From positions 1 to 64,000 of the forward strand of contig NZ_CP130720.1 of the NCBI RefSeq assembly GCF_035984415.1: DNA of 64,000 nt, read 5' to 3'. Within the stretch, counting starts at the first letter, position 1. Each line of letters opens with the position of its first letter. Below are positions 17,807 to 27,093 of the stretch, in pieces. A program made the position numbers and the translations under genes. A model generated the notes under the pieces. It saw nothing but the letters and a program-made list of their open reading frames with translations. It was not told the DNA's origin and searched no databases. This DNA is from Streptomyces sp. NBC_01296. Its GTDB lineage: Bacteria > Actinomycetota > Actinomycetes > Streptomycetales > Streptomycetaceae.

Positions 17807-18181
17807 CTCACCGGCATACCGCAGGGATCATGAACCGTCACTACCCGATGACAACCCGAAAACCTCAGTAGCTGGTCACGCCTTGTCGTCTCCGTCGGTC
17901 GGCCCGTGCCCGGCAACCGCAACGAACTCCCGACCCGCCTGATCCCCCGTGGCTCTAGCGAACTCCCCCGGCCGGCTGACCGGACTCGGCAAGCTGCATC
18001 GCGTCGGCCGCCGTAACCTGAAAAAGGGATGGCCGCGGGGGCGGCTACCGGGTCTGGACTTGTCGGCACCGCAAGCGGCGTCAAGCGTCTTCCGCGGCCG
18101 CAGCCGCGGCCGCAGCCGCAGCCGCACACAGGGGTGGCGGCGAGGCCGGCAGGAAACCCACACACATGGACGGAGTCAACC

Positions 18182-18637
18182 ATGCCTGTGCTCAAGTGGC
18201 GTCGTGCCGCTACGGCGGTCTCGTCCGCTGTCCTCCTCGCGACCGGCATCATGGCGGTGCCCGCCTCCGGCGCGGAGGCCGCCCCGGCGCGGGACTGCTA
18301 CTCCCGCAACGGCTTCCCACCCAAGGGCGGCAACAACATCGGGGACACTCCTCCCCGGTACAAGTTCAGCAACAGTCCCTACATCGGCGCGCGCTACGAC
18401 TCGTGCGAGAACGCCATCACCGTCTACTTCGGGGGAACCTCCAGAACCGATACCACCCACTACACCATGCGCTGGTCGGGGGATGCCGGAGGCTGGCACG
18501 ATCAAAGAATGCACAACGGCGCGCACAGGATGTGGACCATCGAAGCTCCCGGAAACGACTACAACTTCCTGGTCCAGGCGTGCAACGGCAATGCCTGCAC
18601 CCGCTGGTCGCCCCAGATCTACGTGAACGCCCGTTGA
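18182..18637 (+). CDS. Secreted hypothetical protein
   Basis: A 151-aa protein from ATG 18182 with GGAG 8 bp upstream. The signal peptide is ATAVSSAVLLATGIMAVPASGAEA. The mature part has two Cys pairs and aromatic-rich beta-type segments (ITVYFGGTSRTDTTHYTMRWSG, YNFLVQACNGNACTRWSPQIYV) reminiscent of a fibronectin-like or small extracellular beta domain. No catalytic motif is visible. It is probably extracellular. Confidence 0.7.
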   Translation: MPVLKWRRAATAVSSAVLLATGIMAVPASGAEAAPARDCYSRNGFPPKGGNNIGDTPPRYKFSNSPYIGARYDSCENAITVYFGGTSRTDTTHYTMRWSGDAGGWHDQRMHNGAHRMWTIEAPGNDYNFLVQACNGNACTRWSPQIYVNAR

Positions 18638-18699
18638 CGGCATGACGACGAACGCCCGAGAGGCTGAGGCAGCCCCTCCGGCATTCGGCACTGCTCCGA

Positions 18700-18857
18700 C
18701 ACGGCGCATGCGACCCGGATCGAGCCGCGGTGAACACGAGCGCGCGGTGGCCGTCCAGCTTCTGCTCGTACGCCACCCCCGCCCGCAGCGCGACCGGGCC
18801 CGGCACCGACTCCGCAGCCTGCGCCAGCATCGGCTCCACCGGCGGTTGCAACACCAT
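18700..18857 (-). pseudogene. DNA ligase 5' stub A
   Basis: From ATG 18857 (GGAGG upstream) the frame reads MVLQPPVEPMLAQAAESVPG, then GVAYEQKLDGHRALVFTAA. This is the start of an ATP-dependent DNA ligase, including the motif I lysine (EQKLDG). Similarity ends near 18710, before any other ligase motif. It is the longest open member of four such stubs in the window. Confidence 0.75.
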
Positions 18858-19119
18858 CTCCGAGGCCTCCCTCGAGGTCACCCCTCTTCCATGGTCGGCC
18901 CGACCAGAGGAGCCCGGCCGGTGGGCTGTCGGCAGGCGACTCGCCCAGACAATCGAACATATGGTGGAATCTAAGGGTCCGCCGGACACAGGAGCACGCC
19001 GCGCGTCCCGGCCGGGCACCGGGCACTGGCCACTTGCTCAGGCCCGCACTGTAGGACGACCAGCCGGGCACAGCACGTGCCCCGCGAGCGAAAACTGACC
19101 TCTGACACCACCCTGTTCT

Positions 19120-22100
19120 TCAGTCTGCGCTGCACACTGGGCCGACCGATTGGCCCCGCAGGTACGCCGTCCGTTCTTCCGGGGTGATGTCGCGGTTGAC
19201 GGAGTGGCAGATCTTCTTGATGGCTGTGGCGGGCGTGGGGAGCGCGACTTTCCACAGCCGCGCCGTCTTGTCGTAGCTGCCGGAGGCGACGGTGCGGCCG
19301 CCGGGGCTGAACGCCAACGACGCCACGCCGTCGGAGTGCCCGAGAAGTGTGGTGCGGGTCTTGGCGGACTCGACGTCCCACAGCCGCACGGTGCCGTCTG
19401 TGCTTCCGCTGGCGATGGTGCGGCCGTCGGGGCTGAACGCCACCGCGTTGACGTCGCTGGTGTGGCCGATCAGCGTGCGGCGCGTCTTGCCCGTAGCCGC
19501 GTCCCACAGCCGCACGGTGCGGTCGTAACTGCCGGTGGCGACGGTCCGTCCGTCCGGACTGAAGGCCACTGATGTCACCCGGTCGGTGTGGCCGGTGAGG
19601 GTGGTACGGGTTTCGCCGGTGGCCACGTCCCACACGCGCGCCGTATGGTCGCCACTTCCGGTGGCGAGGGTGCGTCCGTCGGGGCTGAACGCCAGAGAGC
19701 CCACGAACTCGGTGTGCTCGCCCATGACGGTCTGGACTTTTCCGGTCTTCACGTTCCACAGCGCTGTCGCTCCGTCGTCTGCGCCGGTCGCCAGGGTCTT
19801 TCCGTCAGGGCTGAACGCCACCGCGTCCACCTTGTCCGCGGGGACAGCGATGGTGCTGCGGACCTTGCCGCTGGCCACGTCCCACAGCTGTACCTCGCTG
19901 TCCAAGCGACTGGTGGCGAGGGTGCCTCCATCGGGAGTGAAGGCCGCCGAAAGTACCCCGCCGCGGTGGTTGAGGCTGCTGTGTGGCTTGCCGGACGCCA
20001 CGTCCCACAGCTTGACCGCCCCCAGGGCTTCGCCGGTGGCCAGGAGGCTGCTGTGGGGACGGAACGCCACTGCCAGCACCGCGCTGGTGTTCCCCGCCAG
20101 GACGGTGCGGTCTGCCACATCCCACAATCGCACGCTGTGGTCGAGGCTGCCGGAAGCGACGGTGCGGCCGTCGGGGCTGAACGCCACCGATTCCACCTCG
20201 TTGGTGTGCCCGAGGAGGGTGGCGCGGACCGCTCCAGTGGCCACGTCCCAGATCTTCACGCCGTGGCCGGCAGTTCCGATGACGAGCATGGTTCCGTCAG
20301 GGCTGTACGCCATGGAGTGGATGGGGTCGCCATCCCCGGACAGTGTGGTGCGGGCTTTCCAGGTGTCCACGTCCCACAGCCCTACCGACCCGTCGCCGTT
20401 TTCGGTGACGAGGGTGCGGCCGTCGGGACTGAACAGCACCGAGCCCACGAGGCCTTGCCCCTCGGGCAGCGTCCTGAGGGCCGCTCCGCTGTCGACGTCC
20501 GAGAGGCGCACGGTCGTGCCGCCGCCGCTGGCAAGGGTGCGGCCGTCGGGGCTGAACGACACCGCGTGCACGATGTCGGTGTGCTCACGCAGGGTGGTGC
20601 GGGGCTTTCGGGTGGCCACGTCCCACAGCCGCACGGTCGCGTCGTTGCTGCCGGTGGCGAGCGTCTTTCCGTCGGGGCTGAAGGCCACGGAATTCACCTG
20701 GCTGATATGCCCGGTCAACGTGGCGAGGGGCTTGCCGGTGGCCACGTTCCACAGCCGCACCGGCCCTTCGTTGCTGCCGGTGGCGAGGATGCTGCCGTCG
20801 GGGCTGAACGCCAGTGAGGCCACGGCCAGGGAAACGTGGTCGAGTGTGATGCCGGCCTTCCCGGTAGCCGTGTCCCACAGCTGTGCGGTGCCGTCTGCGC
20901 TTCCGCTCGCGAGGGTGTGTCCGTCCGGGCTGAACGCCACCGCGTGTACGCCGCTGTCATGGCCCAACAGACGCCGGTGCAGCGGCAGAGCCGCGGCGTT
21001 GTTCAGGCTTTCCTGCGCTTCGGGCGTGTGGCTCGTGCGGTACGCCTGGACGGCCAGGAGCGAGGCCAGTTCGGGGTTCCAGGTGATGAGGGGGTTGGAC
21101 TCGGCCGCGAGCTGACGGGACTGGGCTGCCTCACGTGCGGTGACCGAGGACCGCCACTGCCAGAGCGCGCCGATCGCCGCGATGAGAGCGAGAGCGAGCA
21201 AGCCGGCCAGGATCGCGTTGAGGCGTCGGCTGCGGCGGATGGCAGCCTGCTGGCGCTGCTTGCTGGCGGTGAGGAAGTGGTCGATGTTGGCGGGCAGACG
21301 GCGCTCATGGGACAATTCGAGCCCCGCTGCCAGAGCCGTGCCCGCGAGCAGGTCTTCCTCGTGCCTTCCGTCGGCCCAGCGGGCCTGCTGCTCTCGGGCT
21401 CGTACGAACCATTCCTGGAAGCGGCGGTCCTGGCCCATCAACTCGCGCAGCCTGCCCCAGTCTCGGATGAGCGCGTCGTGGATGAGCTCCGCCACCGGAC
21501 GTGCCGATGGCCCTTCGGGTGTGCGGGTGGTGATGATGCGGTGCCGGGTCAGCTCGGCGAGGACCGTGTCGAACACATCGCTGCCGTCGGGTGAACCGTC
21601 GGGGCCGGCTGCGAGGTCGCGCAGATCCTCCAGGGGGACCTGCGCACGGATCGCGGGGATGTTGTGGCGCAGGTCGGCAGGGCGTACCAGTGAGGTCAGG
21701 ATACGCTCAGCGACGGGCAGGCTGTTCGGGGGCAGTTGGTTGAGTGCGGTGTCGCACCAGGTGGTCAGGCTGCCGGTCACTCCCCCGATGCGCCGGTAGG
21801 CGTCGTGGGTGAGGAAGCCGTCGTGGCGCTGTCGCCACAGCTCGCTGAGTGTCAGTTCCAGCAGGGGCAGCACCGTGACTGTGGCCCTGCGGCTTGCCGC
21901 CCCCTCCGGGGCGGTGGCCAGGACATCGGTGACGACCTGCTCCGGGAGCCCGCTTTCGAAGCGGGCTCCGACCTTCTGGGCGGGCAGCGTGATGATGTCG
22001 TGCAGGTCGTTCTGGCTCAGCGTGCCCGGGATGTTGAGGAGGCCCGGCATTGCGGCCTCCAGCAGGTCGGGGGCGAGGGCGGCGAGCTGGGGGTAGAAGT

Positions 22101-23187
22101 CGTCGCGCATGACGAGGATCACGCTCAGGGCTGCGTGCGAGGTGATCGCGGCCGTGAGCCGGTCCGCGGCGGCAAGGTTGCCTTCCAGCGGGGTGAGGAG
22201 CTCCTCGAACTGGTCGATGACGAGTACGACCCGCTGGTATTCGGGCTGTGCCCTGAGCACGCGGGTCACGGCCTCGGCGATCCCGTCGGTGGCGGCCCCG
22301 GGCAGCCCTGCGCGCTCGATCTCGGCACACAGGTCCTGACCTGGTCGAACGCGTACGGGCAGCCACCGGTCGCTGCCCGCCACTTCACCCGCGGCCAGCG
22401 CAGGAAGGACCCCGGCCTGGATCAGGGAGGACTTGCCCGAGCCGGACGGGCCGAGCAGCAGGACCGCACGCCGCTGCTCGTCCAGATGCGCGAGAACCTG
22501 GCTTACGGCGTCCTGCCGGCCTTCGAACCACTGGGCGTGTTCCGCGGTGAACGGCTCCAGCCCCCGGTAAGGGCATACATCCTGAACGGTCAGGGCAGGC
22601 CAGATCGCTCGGAGCACCTGGACGGGGGTGACGTAGGCGATGCCCTGGCCCTTCCCGTATTTATCGGGGCTGGTGATCTCGGTGAGCATGCCGATGACCA
22701 GACCGGTCACCTCGTCGACGACCGGGCCGCCGCTGAAGCCGGTGGTCAGGTCGTTGGCGCCCGTCAGCTGGAGGTGTTCGGCCCGATGCTCGGTCGCAGG
22801 CAGAAGGTCACCAGCCGTCGCGTACCCGAAATGCCCGCCCTCCGGAGCCTGTCCGGGAAAGCCGAACGAGCGCACCTCGTGACCCCTGGAACCTTCCGCG
22901 GAACCCAGCGCCGGTACATGCGTCCCGGGCACGGCGACACCCAGGCGCACCATGGCGACGTCTTCGGCCTCGGGTTCCCGCCACGGCTCTTCCAGGACGA
23001 TCCCCTCGACGACGCCTGCCCCGTCAGCGTTCGGGAAGACCAGCCATACGCTGGCCCCGGGCCCGCTGCCGGCAGCGCGGACGACGTGTGCACAGGTGAC
23101 GAGCACGTCCTCAGCGACCAGGAAACCGGCCCCGCACGCCTCATCGTTCTGTCCAAGGACCTGGGCCACGGCCCGGAGCATGTCCAC
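19120..23187 (-). CDS. Trypsin-like protease / STAND NTPase / WD40 protein
   Basis: A 1355-aa multidomain protein. Residues 1-200 are a trypsin-like domain with His34 (TCAHVV), Asp76 (EDVAMVRL) and Ser152 (GFSGGPV). A STAND P-loop NTPase follows: Walker A GPSGSGKS near 246-253 and Walker B VVLVIDQFEEL near 320-330. A membrane or hydrophobic helix lies near 670-690 (NAILAGLLALALIAAIGALW). The C-terminus is 14 WD40 repeats (SPDGRTLATGS...VRLWDVATGK), enough for two seven-bladed propellers. Known protease-STAND-repeat proteins act in bacterial conflict or signalling: the repeats sense, the NTPase assembles and the protease acts as effector. A defence role here is inference; no partner gene is coupled. 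Confidence 0.9.
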   Translation of the reverse strand: MDMLRAVAQVLGQNDEACGAGFLVAEDVLVTCAHVVRAAGSGPGASVWLVFPNADGAGVVEGIVLEEPWREPEAEDVAMVRLGVAVPGTHVPALGSAEGSRGHEVRSFGFPGQAPEGGHFGYATAGDLLPATEHRAEHLQLTGANDLTTGFSGGPVVDEVTGLVIGMLTEITSPDKYGKGQGIAYVTPVQVLRAIWPALTVQDVCPYRGLEPFTAEHAQWFEGRQDAVSQVLAHLDEQRRAVLLLGPSGSGKSSLIQAGVLPALAAGEVAGSDRWLPVRVRPGQDLCAEIERAGLPGAATDGIAEAVTRVLRAQPEYQRVVLVIDQFEELLTPLEGNLAAADRLTAAITSHAALSVILVMRDDFYPQLAALAPDLLEAAMPGLLNIPGTLSQNDLHDIITLPAQKVGARFESGLPEQVVTDVLATAPEGAASRRATVTVLPLLELTLSELWRQRHDGFLTHDAYRRIGGVTGSLTTWCDTALNQLPPNSLPVAERILTSLVRPADLRHNIPAIRAQVPLEDLRDLAAGPDGSPDGSDVFDTVLAELTRHRIITTRTPEGPSARPVAELIHDALIRDWGRLRELMGQDRRFQEWFVRAREQQARWADGRHEEDLLAGTALAAGLELSHERRLPANIDHFLTASKQRQQAAIRRSRRLNAILAGLLALALIAAIGALWQWRSSVTAREAAQSRQLAAESNPLITWNPELASLLAVQAYRTSHTPEAQESLNNAAALPLHRRLLGHDSGVHAVAFSPDGHTLASGSADGTAQLWDTATGKAGITLDHVSLAVASLAFSPDGSILATGSNEGPVRLWNVATGKPLATLTGHISQVNSVAFSPDGKTLATGSNDATVRLWDVATRKPRTTLREHTDIVHAVSFSPDGRTLASGGGTTVRLSDVDSGAALRTLPEGQGLVGSVLFSPDGRTLVTENGDGSVGLWDVDTWKARTTLSGDGDPIHSMAYSPDGTMLVIGTAGHGVKIWDVATGAVRATLLGHTNEVESVAFSPDGRTVASGSLDHSVRLWDVADRTVLAGNTSAVLAVAFRPHSSLLATGEALGAVKLWDVASGKPHSSLNHRGGVLSAAFTPDGGTLATSRLDSEVQLWDVASGKVRSTIAVPADKVDAVAFSPDGKTLATGADDGATALWNVKTGKVQTVMGEHTEFVGSLAFSPDGRTLATGSGDHTARVWDVATGETRTTLTGHTDRVTSVAFSPDGRTVATGSYDRTVRLWDAATGKTRRTLIGHTSDVNAVAFSPDGRTIASGSTDGTVRLWDVESAKTRTTLLGHSDGVASLAFSPGGRTVASGSYDKTARLWKVALPTPATAIKKICHSVNRDITPEERTAYLRGQSVGPVCSAD

Positions 23188-23318
23188 AGGTTCAGCCGTC
23201 CCTCTTTCGGCAGTTCATGGTGCCCTTCACGTGGCGTCGGCACTGCCTTCGCGATCCTCGCCGGGCGCCTCGAGCCCTTCGCCTCGTTGGAGGACCACGG
23301 CGTTCACGGGGAAGCCGA

Positions 23319-24038
23319 TCAGGCCGCTGGTTCGTAGACGACGGTGGTGGTCGGGCAGTCCTCCGCAAGGCCAAGGAGCGCCTGCCGCTCCGCCTCGTCG
23401 ACGGCCAGGCCCCAACGGAGTTTCGTGCCCACCCAGGACGCGGTGTAGGTGCAGTGGTAGGAGCCGTCCGTGGGCATCCATTCCGCGGGGTCCTTATCCG
23501 CCTTGCTGCGGTTGGAGGCGGCCGAGACCGCGATCAGGGTGTCCGGGGACGCCTGATCGTTGGCGTACGCCTCACGCCGGGCAGCGTCCCACGCGTAACC
23601 GCCGGAATCGTGGACTTCGGCCAGCGGGACAAAGTGGTCGACGTCAAGACGGGCTGCGTCGGTCACGACCACGTCGTCGTACGGGCTGCGCCAGCTGCCG
23701 CCGGTCAGTTTGCAGCCCGTCGCTACCTGCGGCGCCTCAACGGCCTCAGACAGGATGACTTCTTTACGGGTGTCACAGCCGTCGCCGGCGTTGAGGCCCT
23801 TGTTCCAGTGTTTGTACAGGGTGCGCACGTAGCCCTCGCGCTGCTCTTCGTCCACCGTGAGCTGGTCGATCGCCTCGAACAGCGGCAACGGCACCCGAAC
23901 ACTCCCGGTGCCCGGCGCCGCGGGTGCTGCGGCGGCACCCTGGACCGGGGCGGCGTGCGCGACGGGCGCAGAGGCAAGGACGGGCAGGACGGCGAGGGCG
24001 AGGGCGGGCAGACTGCCACGCAGCAGATTTTTGATCAC
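23319..24038 (-). CDS. Secreted HNH-family (DUF1524-like) nuclease
   Basis: A 239-aa protein with a signal peptide (LPALALAVLPVLASAPVAHA). The core matches secreted actinobacterial HNH proteins: CDTRKEVILSEA, then ARLDVDHFVPLAEVHDSGG (the D-H of the HNH fold), NDQASPDTLIAVSAASNRSKADKDPAEW and a late YHCTYTASWVGTKLRWGL. It is likely exported and metal-dependent. It lies 130 bp upstream of the STAND gene on the same strand, but the spacing does not prove an operon. Confidence 0.85.
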   Translation of the reverse strand: MIKNLLRGSLPALALAVLPVLASAPVAHAAPVQGAAAAPAAPGTGSVRVPLPLFEAIDQLTVDEEQREGYVRTLYKHWNKGLNAGDGCDTRKEVILSEAVEAPQVATGCKLTGGSWRSPYDDVVVTDAARLDVDHFVPLAEVHDSGGYAWDAARREAYANDQASPDTLIAVSAASNRSKADKDPAEWMPTDGSYHCTYTASWVGTKLRWGLAVDEAERQALLGLAEDCPTTTVVYEPAA

Positions 24039-24284
24039 GGACCAGGGTTGTAGCTGGCCCCGGCGTCACCGGGACAGGGGCTCGCCAAGAACTCACCCGG
24101 GCGGGTGGGCGAGTTCACTGCCGAAACGACACTGCGCCGCCCGGCTACGACGGGCCGTGCCGCTCACCCGGCAGCGGTGGCGGGGCCTTCACCGAAGAGG
24201 GCCACGGCCGCGGCGGTGGCATCGGTGAGCAGCTGTGTGAGACGCAGCGGGTGGCGGTGGATGCCGCCCGGTCGATGGCGGTGT

Positions 24285-24575
24285 CCGCGCTGATCTCGGC
24301 AACAAGGTCAGGCGGACCAGGTTAGCCTCGAGTGGTTTCGTGCTGCCCCAAGCGGAGGAGAACCGCATCCCCGTCCACGGTTCCCGGGGCCGGCGGCCGT
24401 GAGGCGCCCGGCGAGCTGCGAGGTTGCGTCCGCGGGCACAGGTACGGTGCGGCCCACGAGACGGAAGCGGCCGCGGGTGTCGTAGCGGCCCAGGAGCAGG
24501 AGCTGCGGGCGCGTCTGGGTGCCGGTGACTACGCCGGTGATCGCTTCGGTGGTGTCGCGTCGGCACTGGTGAAGT
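24285..24575 (-). pseudogene. DNA ligase 3' fragment 1
   Basis: The minus frame reads RRDTTEAITGVVTGTQTRP, LLLLGRYDTRGRFRLVGRTV and LAGRLTAAGPG. After a one-base shift it gives PWTGMRFSSAWGSTKPLEANLVRL. This is the C-terminal OB-fold region of an ATP-dependent DNA ligase. Neither end is intact. It is not contiguous with any 5' stub. Confidence 0.7.
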
Positions 24576-24768
24576 AGCGGTATTGCTTACCTGCGCAATT
24601 CCTCGTGGCGGTGGTCACGCACGGCTTGGTGCCCCTCTCGCGGCGATGGCCCCGGCGCATCGCAGAGGCCGAGACATCGGGTTGGGGGATGCTTGCCCGC
24701 ACGTTCACAAGTGACCACCCGACGGCCCTTGGCATCCTTACCCGCTATGGGCGACGCGTACTCGAGTG

Positions 24769-25407
24769 TCACAAGCCTGCGAGAGCGAACAGTTGGTGCA
24801 TGTGTGCGGGCGGCAGGTTGGGGTTTGCGGCTGCAGTGGCCGCGACAGGTTCGGACGGATCGGCCAGCAGCCGTGTCAGGTCCTCGGCCGGGAGCCGGGG
24901 ATAGGTCGCGATGGTGCGGCGCATGGTGTGGTCGGGATCGGCTGCAAGGCGACGCGCGGATTCCACGGGCAAGTCGGGGTCGCGCGGGGCCAGCTGCCTC
25001 ATTCTCGGGTCGGGGTCTGTGGCAAGGCGTCGAAGTACGTCTGCAGGAAGGGGGAATTCGTCGGCCGGACGCCATCGGACCCTCTTGGCCGGGCGGTAGG
25101 TTCGGTCGATGCGCTCGGCGGTGTCGGGATCGGTCTGGTCTCGGGCGTGCAGGGCCATCGTCGTGCGGACGCTGCTTTCCCCGTCGTCGAGCAGTTGGGC
25201 GACAAGCGGTGCCGGGAGGTGGTCGGACATCGCTGCCGAGGCGCGGAAGCAAATGTATGGCGAGTCCACGTATGGCAGGGGGTCCGCTGCCACCCACGGC
25301 AGGCGCAGTGCCCGAAGCTCCGCGCGGGCTATCTCGCCCATGAGTTCCCGCTCGAGTGTGTCGTCGTCCAGGTCTTGGTGGTTCGCGAGCCAGTCCAGCG
25401 GGGGCAC
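24769..25407 (-). CDS. Leucine-rich-repeat-variant (LRV/HEAT-like) protein, start uncertain
   Basis: The frame encodes repeated units of the type LPADVLRRLATDPDPRMRQLA, LPVESARRLAADPDHTMRRTIA and LPAEDLTRLLADPSEPVAATAA. This is the alpha-helical LRV repeat pattern, a protein-interaction scaffold. The GTG at 25407 (VPPLDWLANHQDLDDDTLE) is the best start but lacks a good ribosome site. Upstream sequence in frame looks non-coding, so the gene may be truncated at its 5' end. Confidence 0.6.
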   Translation of the reverse strand: MPPLDWLANHQDLDDDTLERELMGEIARAELRALRLPWVAADPLPYVDSPYICFRASAAMSDHLPAPLVAQLLDDGESSVRTTMALHARDQTDPDTAERIDRTYRPAKRVRWRPADEFPLPADVLRRLATDPDPRMRQLAPRDPDLPVESARRLAADPDHTMRRTIATYPRLPAEDLTRLLADPSEPVAATAAANPNLPPAHMHQLFALAGL

Positions 25408-25535
25408 GTCGGACAGGATCTGTGACGTACACTGCGCTGTCCACCACCGCCGGAGACGAGAGCCTCGGCATGTTCGGGCTCGACGATCAGGCCGCCGTGA
25501 CCGCGCCCGAGATCCGGGCGCGCGTCGGCTCCCGC

Positions 25536-26426
25536 TCACTTCTCGTCGAAGGTGATTTCCTCGGCCTGGCGGGTCATCTTCACAGTCTGGCCGTTGGTGA
25601 TCTCGACAATGTTGTGCATGCCGGTGAACTGCTTCGGATTTCCCTGGATGTAGAACTTGTCCGAGTTTCCGGCGAGGAAAGCAGGGAAGCAGGCCAGGGA
25701 GGGATCCGCCGGGTTGAGGTCCAGGTAGTCCTTCAGCCGACGGAACAGCTTCGGGAGGATCACGGCCCCGGTTTCGGCCGTGAGCGAGTCCATCCCGGTG
25801 ACCTTCGCCCCCTCGGTGGTCGCGTCCTTGGCCCATACGCCCTTCCTCGCGTTCCTAGCCTCCCTGGCGGCGACGGTCAGGGAGGCGCGCAGGTGGTCGG
25901 GGAAGGCGGCGTAGTAGGTCGGGTAGGCCAGGCCGAGGTCGATCATGTGGTAGTTCGCGGTCTTCTTCAACAGGTCCTCGTCGACTTCGGTTTCGTAGCC
26001 GTTGAAGACCGGGGGGAATGTCTTGCTGACCAGGGCCACGCACCGGCCGAAGATGTCCGCGCCGCGGGTGAGGATGAAGCCGGGCACGGCGTCCGGGGTG
26101 GTGCTCTTGACGAATTCGCCATCGCGGACAACGTTGGTGAAGCCGAGCGAGGCCAGTAGCTCGTCACGTGCCTGATGCGCCAGGTTCAGCGGCTGGTGCT
26201 GCACGCCTGAGGGGGAATCCTTGTCCCCGTAGTGGGTCTCCAGCGCGTCGATGGCTTCCAGCCGGATCGGGGCGCGGCCGTCGCCCTTCGGCAAGACCCT
26301 GTTAACCCCGGGCACGAGCTTCCAGTCAGCCACGTTGTCCGGGAGGAAGAGGATGGTGTCACCATCCGGTGCGGAGAACGCCGCCCGGAAGGTTCCTTTG
26401 ATCAGCAGCATGGACGTGGCGGACAT
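25536..26426 (-). CDS. Staphylococcal-nuclease-like protein
   Basis: 296 aa from ATG 26426 with GGGAG 6 bp upstream. The N-terminal half has SNase motifs: KGTFRAAFSAPDGDTILFL (substrate/metal loop), then PIRLEAIDALETHYG (the R-hydrophobic-D-A-E-H motif), AREARNARKGVWAKDAT further on. Unlike secreted SNases it has no signal peptide, so it is probably cytoplasmic. The C-terminal 90 residues (LPKLFRRLKDYLDLNPADP...) are an accessory domain. A nuclease in this defence-rich stretch could be an effector, but nothing links it to a sensor. Confidence 0.75.
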   Translation of the reverse strand: MSATSMLLIKGTFRAAFSAPDGDTILFLPDNVADWKLVPGVNRVLPKGDGRAPIRLEAIDALETHYGDKDSPSGVQHQPLNLAHQARDELLASLGFTNVVRDGEFVKSTTPDAVPGFILTRGADIFGRCVALVSKTFPPVFNGYETEVDEDLLKKTANYHMIDLGLAYPTYYAAFPDHLRASLTVAAREARNARKGVWAKDATTEGAKVTGMDSLTAETGAVILPKLFRRLKDYLDLNPADPSLACFPAFLAGNSDKFYIQGNPKQFTGMHNIVEITNGQTVKMTRQAEEITFDEK

Positions 26427-26693
26427 GGCACTCCCACAGACATCGGACAGGGTCGGCGCACACCTCCCCACTATACGTCACCTTTGGTTACATATAGTGC
26501 ATATCCGGCGAATCTACAGGCATGCCCGGGCAGGGTGCGACCGGGCGAGGGTCTGCACACAATGCACCCCGTGAAGGACACGGACCAGTAATTCGTAACC
26601 GGCGCGTCCGTCGATTGCCGCCCTCGGAGACATGTTCCTACTCCTGATCTTCCTCGACTTCATCTTCGAGGACCGTGACATCAAGAGCTGACC

Positions 26694-26912
26694 TGGGACG
26701 CGAGCTCCATCACCGGAGCAGCCTTCATCCGCGAGGTCAACCAGGCCGACGGCCAGGAGCTCGCGCTGCGACCTGAGTGAGGACACCTCGACGGAGACCG
26801 CGATGGTCTTAGGCGAGCTGTACCGCAACGGCGCGGAGTGGAAGTTCCGCGCCATCGGCCAGGGCTACGCCTCGGACCTGCGCGGCATCGCGCAGGACTT
26901 CGGCGCACGAAG
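26694..26912 (+). pseudogene. TerD-family remnant
   Basis: The 3' part of a tellurium-resistance TerD gene in two frames: [20 protein letters not shown] then, after a one-base shift, [20 protein letters not shown] and [19 protein letters not shown]. The N-terminal calcium-binding half is missing. It directly abuts an IS5 fragment. Confidence 0.7.
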
Positions 26913-27075
26913 ATCCATCTCGCCTCCGATGCCCGCTGTCGGCCTCTGGCCTTCTATCTCGCGGCCGGACAAGCCGGCGACGCGCCCGCTTCCTGCACGT
27001 GATGGCCCGCCTGCGAGTTCCACGTCGACGAGGGCGACCCCGCACCAGGCCAGACCTGGTCCTCGCTGACAAGAC
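26913..27075 (+). pseudogene. IS5-family transposase fragment
   Basis: Frames encode [20 protein letters not shown] and, after a shift, [20 protein letters not shown] then LADK, the middle of an IS5/IS112-type transposase including the second catalytic-Asp context (DLVLADK). Both ends are missing. It lies between the TerD and IS110 remnants. Confidence 0.65.
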
Positions 27076-27093
27076 ATCCCACGCGGATAAGCG

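Larger units (their letters stand above)
16723..17870 (-). mobile_element. IS630-family element, copy 2 (inverted)
   Basis: The same length (1148 bp) and ends as copy 1, TA to TA, in the opposite orientation. Only a handful of substitutions distinguish the copies, so one is a recent duplicate. It splits the gene at 16331-18016. Confidence 0.92.
16331..18016 (+). pseudogene. Hypothetical membrane/secreted protein split by IS630 copy 2
   Basis: The 5' part (16331-16722) starts at GTG with a hydrophobic segment (VVAGGLVLGTLTVMGGWWAL) and ends HDPTGERIGLCFT at the IS edge. Removing the IS plus one TA continues SWSRLVVSVGRPVPG and stays open to a TAA at 18014. The intact gene would encode about 178 aa with one N-terminal helix and an extracytoplasmic part containing Cys (YGCTAADAALQD, SGCDDDDRF). 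Function unknown. Confidence 0.7.

Noticed and set aside
19150..20960. Apparent DNA direct repeats of about 126 bp
   Set aside because: They are the codons of the WD40 repeats, not an independent repeat element.
19535..21115. Long plus-strand open frame of 526 codons
   Set aside because: It is the antisense shadow of the WD40 repeats, with periodic Ser/Arg composition and no ribosome site.
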